DNA of 11,001 nt from Saccoglossus kowalevskii (GCF_000003605.2 NW_003129855.1:783698-794698), one strand, 5' to 3'; positions 1 to 8,690 are shown, counted from the stretch's first letter. Made by a program: numbers and translations. The notes: generated by a model from the letters alone, not told the origin.

Positions 1-835
1 GACTGGGTACACTGCAAAAAAGTTAACATAACTGGGTACACTGTAAGAGTGTTAACATGACTGGGTACACTGCAAGAGAGTTAACATGACTGGGAACACT
101 GTAAGGGTGTTAACATGACTGGGAACACTGTAAGAGTGTTAACATGACTGGGTACACTGCAAGAGTGTTAACATGACTGGGAACACTGTAAGAGTGTTAA
201 CATGACCTGGTACACTGCAAGACAGTTAACATAACTGGGTACACTGCAAGAGTGTTAACATGACTGGGTACACTGCAAGAATGTTAACATGACTGGATAC
301 ACTGCAAGAGTGTTAACATAGCTGGGTACACTGCAAGACAGTTAACATGACTGGGTACACTGCAAGAGAGTTAACATAACTGGGAACACTGTAAGGGTGT
401 TAACATGACTGGATACAATGCAAGAGAGTTAACATGACTTGTTACACTACAAGAATTCTAACATGAATTGTTACAATGCAAGAGTGTCAATAGCACGACT
501 GGGAACGATGCAAGAGAGTTAACATGACTGAGTACACTTCAAGAATGTTAACATAACTGGGTACACTGTAAGAATGTTAACATGAGTGGGTACACTGCAA
601 GAATGTTAACATGACTGGGTACACTGCAAGAATGTTAACATGAGTGGGTACACTGCAAGAGAGTTAACATGACTGGGTACACTGCAAGAGAGTTAACATA
701 ACTGGGTACAGTGTTAACATGACTTGTTAAATGCAAGAATTCTAACATGAATTGTTACAATGCAAAAATGTTAACATGACTGGATACAATACGACAGTGT
801 TAACACGACTTGGAACAATGCAAGAGCGTTAACAC
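1..835. repeat. 29-bp minisatellite, 29 units, truncated by the left window edge
   Basis: Counting by eye gives 29 consecutive units. Nearly all are exactly 29 bp, in the pattern (G/A)ACTGGGTACACTG, then C/TAAGAGTG or a variant, then TTAACAT. Unit boundaries fall at 1, 30, 59, 88, 117, 146, 175 and so on. The exceptions are a 32-bp unit at 465-496, a 21-bp unit at 700-720 that lost 8 bp, and a 28-bp unit at 721-748. The GTTAAC palindrome recurs in almost every unit. Variation clusters at a few positions: GGTAC or GGAAC, GCAAG or GTAAG, and GAGTG, GAGAG, GAATG or GACAG. Units from about 436 and again from 721 are more diverged, and the array decays into unique sequence after 835. It lies about 1.9 kb upstream of the receptor guanylyl cyclase start codon. 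No coding potential is seen. The array probably extends left beyond the window. Confidence 0.98.
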
Positions 836-2618
836 TACTTGACCCTGTGACTGCATATATATGTTCTGTTTGTACCCTCCGTCTGGCAGCATTTAAACGC
901 TTCGTTGCATTGTTATGTCGATGTGCAGTCATTTCGGTATGATGTGACAGCCTGTGTTATCATTTATAATGGTTGTATAACAGTGTTATGTTTATCTCAC
1001 CCACTTGATGTGGAACAACACTTCCGGTGAACGCCGTAATGTCAATATATTCGTGTCTCACTGATTGAACATCTATGTTGTCTACCTGCACGTTCATGCC
1101 TTCACGACATCAGAAAGTGAAGCAACTTATTGTATTGTTTTGCCGTTGGTGGCGATAGCATGAAAATGAATCTTTTTCTTTCTTCCCACGTTTATTCGTT
1201 TCTCATTCATTCAAAATAACAAGTAGAACGTATTTGTGTTCTTTCTATCATTGTCAACAAATATTCGTGACACGCCTCATAGATGCCTCTTTTAACGACT
1301 AATAAACTACGAATAGTCACAAAAAGCGAAATACGTATCATTGAAAGGATAATGCGCGTGTCTGAATTTCGTGTAATCTAACATTGTATTTTACATGGGT
1401 TGTATACGTCACATGGGACTCATATCTAATACCACACCACGCGACGTGCGCGACCTCTGGCCTTTAAAACACTTACAGTGTTTCAATGTAAAAATACCAA
1501 AACTAAAGCGATGTGGTAACAGTATCGTTGGTCGAGACGACATTAACACCCAACTAAACATTGTGCGGGTTTGTTGTTCTAATATTGTATTTAATAAAAC
1601 AATGTAGTCCATACAAAAAGGTGGCTATCACCTGCGATCGATCGTGGTAACGGCAGTGCGCCCGCTATGATTCAATGGCAGAAAACTGCAGTCAATTCAC
1701 TCAACTCAAATTCATATTCCCAGAGATTGTGATGTGTCCCAGCATGCAAATTATTGTCAGTTGACGTGTTTGTCCACTGTTTTTTTATTTGTCCGTGCAT
1801 GGCTATTGTCTTAAAATAATAGAAATGGTCATTAAAAATAACAACAAACGAATAAATCCGTGAAGCTTACTGTGCTCGTTGTCACGATTTGGGGCATTAT
1901 CACCTGACGTATCTGAGCACGTTATTGTGTCTAACACAGTAAATGACATCACAATGGGACATCCAGAGGTTGTCTTAATTAGTGGTTCTTCCCATTGTAA
2001 TGAACACGTTGATTTTGTGGTGAAATGAAACTTTTGAAATCATGTAGACTCCATATTGTGCTATTATTGTGTGCAACAGGGTAGCTCTTCGATCTACAAA
2101 TAGGCGTTGCCTGTCAATATAAACCAATCTCATGAATTCGCTGTTTCTGTTCGATATTGTATTCTCGAGTGTCATTTGTATATTTGATTATAGCTTCAAT
2201 AATTCAGATCGCAGGTGGTGCGAATCTCGGCGATGCTGGTAATCGATATTATGGTTCAAAGTGTTTTAATGTGCGATTGTCCAATGAGATAGAGTAATTC
2301 GCGTCAGCCGTAGGCTACACGAATATTAGGATTAATATTTGCAAACTAGTCGTCACTGCGATCAGCAATGTATTTGTATGACGCGCACATTTGACGGCGA
2401 GTGTGTCGGTGCTGCCTGCTTAAGTGGAATCAGCTGAAACCGACACTAATGAATTATTCATGAGGCTATTCTCCTACGGTGATGTATCATTTTATGTGCG
2501 CCGGTTTTCTTCTTGTAAGCTTTTAGCACAACCTAGACTCGCAGTAGTATACTGTCGTTAACGCCATAAGGGGCGTAAATACTTCGTAATCATCTTGTGT
2601 ATTCCGTTCAACTTGCAG
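836..2618. other. Upstream intergenic region, no gene recognised
   Basis: This is AT-rich sequence between the minisatellite and the receptor cyclase exon. Only short ORFs occur in it, and overlapping ones on opposite strands at 1395-1612 look like chance; none resembles a known protein. It presumably holds the promoter, but I see no convincing TATA box with an initiator and cannot place a transcription start. Short motifs seen are a POU-type octamer ATGCAAAT at 1744-1751, a CGATCGATCG palindrome at 1635-1644, and the inverted pair ATTGTGATGT (1726-1735) and ACATCACAAT (1946-1955). Each could occur by chance in sequence of this length. Confidence 0.6.
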
Positions 2619-2739
2619 GATGTCCATGCTTTAACCAGACCGGGGTGCACAATACTGAGGTGTAAGTGACTAGCTTAAACGCTAGGTGGACGGTGTGTCG
2701 GGTTTCATCCAGTTGTACCACTAGGGGAGTTAACGCAGA
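2619..2739 (+). promoter_or_regulatory. Probable 5' leader of the receptor cyclase, with a possible short leader exon or a four-codon upstream ORF
   Basis: An acceptor-like CAACTTGCAG ends at 2618 and a donor-like GTAAGT lies at 2662-2667. Together they could bound a 43-bp leader exon at 2619-2661, spliced to an acceptor-like CGCAG ending at 2738, one base before the start codon. If the leader is not spliced here, an upstream ATG at 2620 opens a four-codon ORF ending at TAA 2632-2634, and no other ATG lies between it and 2740. Such an upstream ORF could lower translation of the receptor. The polypyrimidine tracts are weak, so both readings are tentative. An in-frame TAA at 2731-2733 shows the coding frame does not extend upstream in unspliced DNA. 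Confidence 0.35.
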
Positions 2740-3123
2740 ATGTGGCCTCTTCGAACGGCGATGTGGCATATATTGCGGACAGTTTTCGTGATCGTTGGTT
2801 TGATAAGAACACGACAGGTAGAGGCAACAGAGTACACATTGGGATATCTTATGACGAATACCAGTCAGGGCTATGAGAGGTGGGGTAGACTCGTATCGGG
2901 AGCTATAATACTTGCCATGGAGGATATCGCCAAAGATCCGAACATTCTACCAGGAAACAACCTGACTTTCACGCCTTATGATACAACGGGCAATGAATTG
3001 GGTGCGTTGCGTGCTATGAGCAACCTCTGGACCGAGAAAGTGGTTGGATTTATCGGTCCCGCTGAAACGTGTAAAACTGAAGCTCGACTCACTGCTGCTT
3101 GGAACCTATGTATGATTTCCTAT
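2740..3123 (+). CDS. Receptor-type (membrane) guanylyl cyclase, guanylate cyclase 32E-like: coding exon 1 only
   Basis: Receptor guanylyl cyclases make cGMP from GTP when their extracellular domain senses a ligand. The full protein has a signal peptide, an ANF-receptor domain, one membrane helix, a kinase-homology domain and a cyclase domain, usually over 1000 residues. This exon gives 128 residues. Residues 1-29 form a signal peptide with hydrophobic core ILRTVFVIVGLI and likely cleavage after VEA. The ANF-receptor domain follows: EYTLGYL (31-37), SGAIILAMEDI (53-63), LPGNNLTF (70-77), and the diagnostic block FIGPAETC, then EARLTAAWNL and MISY (104-128). N-glycosylation sequons lie at N40 and N74; cysteines are C111 and C124. 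The ATG at 2740 has A at -3 and an in-frame TAA at 2731; Met8 is an alternative start. The frame runs on past the donor to a stop at 3142-3144, but family homology stops at the splice site. Oddity: C124 replaces the proline usual in the WNLPMISY-type motif. The ligand is unknown. I am confident of the family and less so of the 32E subtype. Confidence 0.88.
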
Positions 3124-3129
3124 GTGAGT
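3124..3129 (+). other. 5' splice donor of intron 1 (phase 0)
   Basis: The sequence TAT|GTGAGTA matches the donor consensus over GTGAGT, although the exon side (TAT) is weak. The exon is 384 nt long, so the intron is phase 0. Protein homology ends exactly here, after MISY. In related receptor cyclases the next residues are normally an aromatic or lysine followed by cysteine, so the next exon should begin with that pattern. Confidence 0.85.
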
Positions 3130-3924
3130 ACTGTAACACACTAATACTAGTATATTAACTCTTTCCGCGGTTCATTTCAACAATACCCGATTTGTAATCA
3201 ATTACATGTCTCAATTATTTCTACAAATCGACGTAACTCTTATGTGTCCACATACAGTCAGATTGAAATTTCACTCAGTATTTCTGCATACCTGCAAAAC
3301 GCACCCAGTATAATTACGCTGTGTTCGGCCGAAGGTTTCAGTAGATTAAAAACGGCTGCGTTCAGTGTAGTATGCCGACATCTGTAACAGTTGTCACTGC
3401 AATTACTGTAAGAAGTGACGTACTGTCGTGTGGATAGTTTGAGAGATTATGTCAGCACCCGCGGGGTCCCGTAACAAACCTAAACACTCCAGAAAATTTT
3501 AGTTAGGCGATCCCAGACAAATAATCAAGTATTTGTTCAAAACATTTCTATGGTGAGCTTGTCACCTTAATAACAAGATTGGTAAATGTCATTCTTCGCT
3601 TGAAAGGGGCAATGAAAGAAGGTATAAATTGCCGTCAGCGATGTCTGCATTGACTTGTGTTTTAGAAGAATGATTTGGATTCCATAATGGTCAGTCTCGT
3701 ATAATATTTATTAGTGCTATGTTACGTTAAGTGGGGGCTTGACTTGAAGACGATTTAATGGAGCCCATGAAAGAGAAACTGCGCTTGTTTGTCAGTTTAG
3801 TGCACACTGCATGCGTTGACTCACCGATACTTCCACGGCTGCACTGGTAACACAATGGCGCGTACATATCTCGTTCCATGCTCCGAATTGTGTACATCAG
3901 AGCGGGTGACTTTTTTAAACAAAC

Positions 3925-3934
3925 AAAAAAAAAA
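3925..3934. repeat. A10 homopolymer
   Basis: A run of ten A residues is preceded by TTTTTTAAACAAAC. It is an ordinary simple repeat inside the intron. It also creates lysine/phenylalanine runs in spurious minus-strand ORFs over this region. Confidence 0.9.
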
Positions 3935-4068
3935 TAGCCAAGCGTTGCCATTTTATTAAGCTCAGGAGCGTAACTTGAACCGCTTTCAGTGAACCGTCCT
4001 CGTACTGACGTTGGAATGCGACACGCCAACTAAGCAATGGATTATGAGTAACACGACGAATAAACTCT

Positions 4069-4098
4069 TGTGTGTGTGTGTGTGGAAGGAAGGGGGGG
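4069..4098. repeat. (TG)8 microsatellite followed by a G-rich purine tract
   Basis: Eight TG dinucleotides at 4069-4084 run directly into a GAAGGAAGGGGGGG-type purine tract. Dinucleotide repeats of this kind are commonly length-polymorphic in animal introns. Confidence 0.95.
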
Positions 4099-4135
4099 TA
4101 TTTATGCATTCTAAACCTTGCGTCACGTGGGTTTA

Positions 4136-4154
4136 TCACCAATTTGTTTGGTGA
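4136..4154. repeat. Short perfect hairpin (7-bp stem, 5-nt loop)
   Basis: TCACCAA at 4136-4142 is the exact reverse complement of TTGGTGA at 4148-4154, around the loop TTTGT. There is no transposon-like context. It is probably chance, or a small structured element in the intron transcript. Confidence 0.6.
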
Positions 4155-4380
4155 ATTATTTCTAAGCATGTACTTTCACGCCCATCGTTCCCAGCAACTG
4201 CTATAATTTGGAAGGTTATAAATGAGATTCATTTACTCTAGGCGTTCGCTGAGTAGTTTCCGAGGCGTAAATCGTGACATTGGGCCAAATTACTTCAGTG
4301 GCAATACTCTGATAGAAATGAGATACAAAAATACAAACCGTTTTCGGAATACTTCCAGGACATTCTCTGCAATCCATACG

Positions 4381-4398
4381 TATATATATAATATATAA
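4381..4398. repeat. AT-rich dinucleotide repeat
   Basis: (TA)5 at 4381-4390 continues as an imperfect ATATATAA tract. It lies about 12 bp before the T14-G12 homopolymer pair, so several simple repeats are concentrated here. Confidence 0.85.
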
Positions 4399-4410
4399 TC
4401 ATCCCGAGCG

Positions 4411-4436
4411 TTTTTTTTTTTTTTGGGGGGGGGGGG
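4411..4436. repeat. T14-G12 back-to-back homopolymers
   Basis: Fourteen T residues (4411-4424) are followed directly by twelve G residues (4425-4436). The switch is abrupt, with no intervening base. G runs this long can form quadruplex-type structure, and such tracts are prone to sequencing length error, so the exact counts may not be reliable. Confidence 0.9.
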
Positions 4437-5667
4437 TATCCATCGCCATGCACCAATACTGGAAGAGATGGTCTCTGATCGTCCAGTTATGGTTAATAAC
4501 TATGCCATGGCGACCGTCAACAATGTAGTCATGTTTTACTATTCCCAGCTGTCCTTAGTGTATTATTGTAAAACAACTTCAAGTGCATTGCTACTTCTAA
4601 TAATTTATTTCACGGCTGTCGAGTTGAGTCGTTTCCCATGAGTTTTTCCTTCCAATTCATTTTCAATCAATTTCTCAGAGTTTCAATTCAAGTATATACT
4701 TGGTAACCAATGAAAGGCATCAACGATTTTTTTTTCTGAATTATATTTTTGACAATTGTAGTTTTAGCTCTATTGAACTTTTTAAGCATTGACTTTTTAC
4801 GCTGTAGCTAAATGTGTTGTAATTTTTACAATAAATCGACTGTGGTTGAAATCGGCACACATTGTACACTCTCGCATTATTTAGCTCTGATTCTTTTTCA
4901 ATGTCGTTTTTTTTTTATTTAAAAAAATGCGCTGGGTTCCTGGAGGGTGTGTGTAATATAAATTAAATTTATTAAGGTTTACTATCAGTACAAATAAGCT
5001 CCTCCTCGGTTTCCATTTTTAAAACTAATCCGTATTCTCTGTTGAATTCGGCAAATATTGGATGCACTTATAGAAATTCAGTTTCCTAGCCTGCGGCTTG
5101 TATTTCATTCCCAACTGCGATGTTTCTAATTTTGACCGTGACATATTGGGAGTCCACGCCCGGGGCTGTTTGTATTTCTAATTGAATGTCTTTCCTGTAT
5201 AATACGAAATACAAATAATTTTATTTATATCCGTGTTTTATCCTCTAAAGAAATCAGCTATCGTCGATTTCGTAGCGACACGTGCTCAGTAAAAATTAAA
5301 CGAATTTCCTATTTAGCGAGATACAATTTACTTGCTGTATTATTGATATACCTACGGCGTATAGTGAAATGTACAAGTTTACACTTAAATTCACTTTGAT
5401 GTAACATGAAGTTATGTATGTAAGTTTGCAACTAACTTAACATATGACTCGGACATGCATGTCTGAATTGTCTTCTTCCGTCTTGTATGTCTCGCATTAA
5501 AATTATAATTTGTATCTAAGGTGCAAGGGCACCAGCGAATGTTATCCCGTCTATTTTGAAATTAAAAACGTTTCGGAAATAGTTTTATTGAATATGATCC
5601 CAGAATAGCGAAACCTTAAATTTGTTACTGGATTATTTTGGAAAAGCCAGCTCGGGTTTTAAATGGA

Positions 5668-5678
5668 GGGGGGGGGGG
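5668..5678. repeat. G11 homopolymer
   Basis: Eleven consecutive G residues follow AAATGGA and precede CTAATTAATT. It is a simple intronic homopolymer and its length may be error-prone. Confidence 0.9.
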
Positions 5679-7155
5679 CTAATTAATTTTGATGGAGAAC
5701 TTAGGTGTTTAAATTTTTGAGTATTGTCAGTACCCGCCGAGTGTGGTTGAATCGAATTATTTTGGGAATCTCTGTGCACTGTGATGATATGTATCCTGTT
5801 TAACGAGCATTAGAATTGGGGGCCTACAATGGGTAACTAAGCCATGGCTAATGTGCGTGCGAAAGTCAGGGTCATTGGGATTAGAGCGACTCTTTAGGAC
5901 AAGCCGATTCAACAGGTGGATCAATTCACGCGGCGACGGACAACATAGACCAACACCCGCAATTTTGTTCTATTTGTATAAAGCGTTGCAAAGAGAACAG
6001 TTCGCCAACTTAAAACTTGCATGAAGACCGGTTCTCAAAACACGACACTGTAATTAAAGCACTATATCCAGCCGTTCAATAACTGTCGTTTCATGTAAAA
6101 TTTGTAATTATAAAAATTAGTTTTGAAACCCGAATTATAAACCACGAATTTCCAACCCGCCAAACTAGAAAACTTTATTAAAACTACGCATAGATTATTC
6201 TATATGTGCGGTCCGTTATGTTGTCAGACGTTTTCTCTATTAGTGTAAATTACGTCGCTAAATTAATGAAATACCGCAGTCAGGGGATCCGTTATCATTG
6301 GGGAGAAATTACAATTATTCGATCGACTGTGTAGAAATAGAATATCAAATACAGTGTTACCGTCAACGAAAATGAGTTATACCTCTAACGTCTTATTTCT
6401 TACTTACCATAAACTAGAAAACCACCACAGTGGCAATCGCACGTAATGTAATGAATATAAAACATAACCTGGGTTGATCTCCATTTGGGGGAGGTCAGCT
6501 TATGTGCAGGATAATTATGCAAAGGCAACAAAATTCGACGCACGAAGTCAATCAGAGGTGGCGGCTTAGTACCAAATCCTATTGACTTTGTGCGGTAAAT
6601 ATGGAATACGCAATATGATTTATCAGGATGTCTACTGTGTGCTTAGTTCGTTGCTCGGTTCGAATGGAGTTTATTTTAGATAGCACTATGAGCTGCGTGG
6701 TCTGATTTTAATATCCCACAAGCGTGGACACGCAATCATAAACACTCTAACGAAAGCTAATGTTAATCAGTAGATTGTCGCGCAGTCGTAACCTCAGACC
6801 CCAGCTGAGTCCAAGTGATTTGTCCTTCATCACCACTAGTCAATACGACACCTTAGTCGCCTAAAACGCAATATTGCCGACTAACACGCAACCGAATTCC
6901 TTATATCACATGATTCCCGCGTTATAAATAATTTATCTTCCGTATTGTGAACTTTTATTTTGGCTTAGCTTCGACGTACATATGGCAAACTTTATATATT
7001 TATAACAGATTCGTACTTTCACTTAGATGCCATATGCATCAACGGAACATACGTTGCTTTATTTAGCCACCACATACAATACTACTTTGACATTGCTCCA
7101 TTTACCTAAATATACGTTATTTGCGTTGCTTGACTATACACAACAAGAGGCAAAT

Positions 7156-7169
7156 GTCACGTACGTGAC
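7156..7169. promoter_or_regulatory. 14-bp perfect palindrome GTCACGTACGTGAC
   Basis: The sequence equals its own reverse complement over 14 bases. It holds two overlapping ACGTGAC/GTCACGT arms, which resemble bZIP or bHLH-type half-sites. It sits just left of the clearest part of the 39-bp degenerate array. No function can be shown from sequence alone; homodimer binding is a possibility, not a finding. Confidence 0.3.
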
Positions 7170-7176
7170 TATACTT

Positions 7177-7467
7177 GACATAGACGTTATTTTCATTTCC
7201 CAAGTATACATATAATGACGTAAAATTTATTTTCTTTAACGAACATAAAGGTCATGACATCAACGTTATTTTCATTGTTCGACTACACATGCCATGACAT
7301 GGTCACTATTGACATTGTCCGACTTTATATTTCACAACAGAAATGTTATTTCGATTGGCTAATAATACATACATTGACGTAATCTTTATTTTCATTGTCC
7401 AAGTATAGATACCATAAATTAGCCGTTATATTTCCTAGCTATACACGCCATGACATACACGTTATTT
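7177..7467. repeat. Degenerate tandem array, about 39-bp unit, about eight copies
   Basis: Equivalent points recur at 7177, 7217, 7256, 7296, 7336, 7376, 7414 and 7452, a spacing of 38-40 bp. The shared pattern is TGACAT, two variable bases, ACGTTATTTTCATTGTCC, then roughly GACTATACAT and a CCA. The best-preserved copies start at 7177, 7256 and 7376. The sequence left of it (about 7030-7176) has further diverged fragments such as ATACGTTATTTGC and TTGACTATACA, but out of register. A 62-codon open frame at 7027-7215 is a by-product of this repeat and opens in such a fragment; I do not regard it as a gene. Confidence 0.8.
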
Positions 7468-7615
7468 AATTGCAAGAATGTACGTGTCTTTATTCGACAA
7501 TGTCCACATGTCAGTTCAAACAGTGGGTCGAGCACGACCTGTTAGTGAAACATTAGATCAGTTGAACGAAAACTGCAATAACCAGACTATATAATCGCCA
7601 CTGATACTCAGATTG

Positions 7616-7637
7616 TTGAGATAAATTGTCATCTCAA
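7616..7637. repeat. Short perfect hairpin (7-bp stem, 8-nt loop)
   Basis: TTGAGAT at 7616-7622 pairs exactly with ATCTCAA at 7631-7637 around an 8-base loop. No T-tract or gene end is associated, so it is not a terminator in any meaningful sense. It may well be chance. Confidence 0.5.
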
Positions 7638-8032
7638 TTTCGGGGAACCCATTAAAAGTGATAATCGCGCATTAATTCGCACACAAAAGAATGACGGTAA
7701 ATGATAACCGCCGTGTACGGTTTAATTATATTTCATTGACCATGTCACAACGTGATCAATTACCCGGCATCCTTTACTGATTGAGGTCATGACACTATTC
7801 ATCTTGATTGCCTCGCTTGAGTCCGCAATTGTCGTCTGCTGGTCCGAAACGATGTTTTCCCGCCCAGAATGACTACTTATCCGGAACGTTCCAGACTTCC
7901 CGACTGCGTTGCATTTGTGGTTACTTTCGTGTTACACGTTCTTCCGTAAATATATAAATACACCGGTGATTTCGTTTGGTGACCCACAGAAGGAAGATAT
8001 GAAATGATATTGCGTCATAATTGTTCATTGCG

Positions 8033-8045
8033 AGTTCACTGAACG
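8033..8045. promoter_or_regulatory. Candidate IR1 nuclear-receptor element (ecdysone-response-element type)
   Basis: AGTTCACTGAACG is an inverted repeat of GTTCA/TGAAC with one spacer base. It fits the known IR1 consensus RGKTCANTGAMCY at every position except the last. That consensus is bound by EcR/RXR-type heterodimers, and related IR1 sites by FXR-type receptors. It lies about 70 bp left of the interspersed repeat, within the intron. Whether it is bound or conserved cannot be told from one sequence. Confidence 0.35.
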
Positions 8046-8116
8046 CAACACTCTGAGTTCCGTATAATTTCCCGCCAAAACTTCTCGCAAACTTATGCAT
8101 ATTTTTCTGTATTTTT

Positions 8117-8147
8117 AGCTCCGCTGTCGACTTTGTCGAGCGGAGCT
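8117..8147. repeat. Strong hairpin at the 5' end of the interspersed repeat
   Basis: AGCTCCGCT at 8117-8125 pairs with AGCGGAGCT at 8139-8147. The pairing continues inward through CGAC/GTCG, with a 2-nt GT bulge and a TTT loop, giving about 13 GC-rich base pairs. This is the most stable-looking fold I noticed in the window and stands out against the AT-rich surroundings. Confidence 0.85.
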
Positions 8148-8163
8148 TATCATATGAGTGATT

Positions 8164-8199
8164 GTCCGTCGTCGTCCGTCGTCGTCCGTCGTCCGTGTC
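8164..8199. repeat. GTCCGTCGTC-type microsatellite
   Basis: Two perfect 10-bp units GTCCGTCGTC (8164-8183) are followed by shortened GTCCGTC and GTCCGTGTC units. It lies between the 5' hairpin and the 157-bp array and appears to be a component of the element. Confidence 0.9.
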
Positions 8200-8203
8200 A
8201 ATG

Positions 8204-8665
8204 TTTACTTTTTCGACTTCTTCTTGAAAACTACAAGCCTGAATGCTTTGATACTTGGTGTATATGTACCTTGGGTAGACCTCTCCCAGATTTGTTCATT
8301 TCATGATCATATCTTCAATTCTCTAATTTTGGTGAATATTTTTGTCATTTTTGGTAAAAAGTGATATTTTCGACTTCTTGTTAAAAACCGCAAGTCCAAT
8401 TGCTTTGATATTACATATATAGGTACTACATGTGGACCTCTCTCAGATTTATTCATTTTGTAATGATATCTTTAATTCTCTAATTTTGGTGAATATTTTT
8501 GTCATTTTTGGTAAAGAGTGATATTTTCTTCTTGTTAAAAACCACAATCATTTATGTTGAAAAATGATATTTTTGAATTCTTGTTTAAAACAGCAAGTCC
8601 CATTGCATTGATACTATGCATATTGTTCATTTTCTAATGATATCTTCTGTTCTATAATTGAAATG
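8204..8665. repeat. 157-bp tandem array inside the interspersed repeat (two full and two partial units)
   Basis: CGACTTCTT occurs at 8214 and 8371, CTCTAATTTT at 8321 and 8478, and GTGATATTTT at 8361 and 8518, all exactly 157 bp apart. Full units are 8204-8360 and 8361-8517. A third unit from 8518 is cut to about 47 bp. A fourth from about 8565 restarts with ATGATATTTTTGAATTC and keeps an abbreviated version of the rest, including GCAAGTCC and TAATGATATCTT. Shared landmarks in each full unit are GCTTTGATA, GACCTCTC and TTGTCATTTTTGGTAAA. Confidence 0.9.
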
Positions 8666-8690
8666 TGCATTGCAAACAGCGGAGCTATCT

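Noticed and set aside
1395-1612. Overlapping opposite-strand ORFs of about 70 codons
   Set aside because: No recognisable domain, and antisense overlap of short frames is typical of chance.
1744-1751. POU octamer ATGCAAAT followed by TATTGT, like an Oct/Sox composite site
   Set aside because: The order and spacing differ from the usual Sox-then-Oct composite, and a lone octamer about 1 kb upstream is weak evidence.
1629-2217. CACCTGCGATC at 1629-1639 and its reverse complement at 2207-2217, as possible terminal inverted repeats of a 0.6-kb element
   Set aside because: The match stops at 11 bases on both sides, there is no target-site duplication, and an 11-base inverted match somewhere in 11 kb is expected by chance.
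3727-4169. Minus-strand ORFs of 100 and 84 codons
   Set aside because: They overlap each other in different frames, run through the A10 and TG repeats, and resemble no family I know.
4423-4641. 72-codon frame starting in the T14-G12 tract
   Set aside because: There is no true ATG at the start, the opening glycines come from the poly-G run, and there is no homology.
6640-6670. GGTTCGAATGG resembling a tRNA or SINE B box
   Set aside because: No matching A box at the right distance and no complementary acceptor stem.
7027-7215. 62-codon open frame
   Set aside because: It runs into the 39-bp repeat array and has no splice or homology support.
8158-8364. 68-codon open frame
   Set aside because: It is made from the GTCCGTCGTC microsatellite and the first 157-bp unit; the start codon is not ATG.
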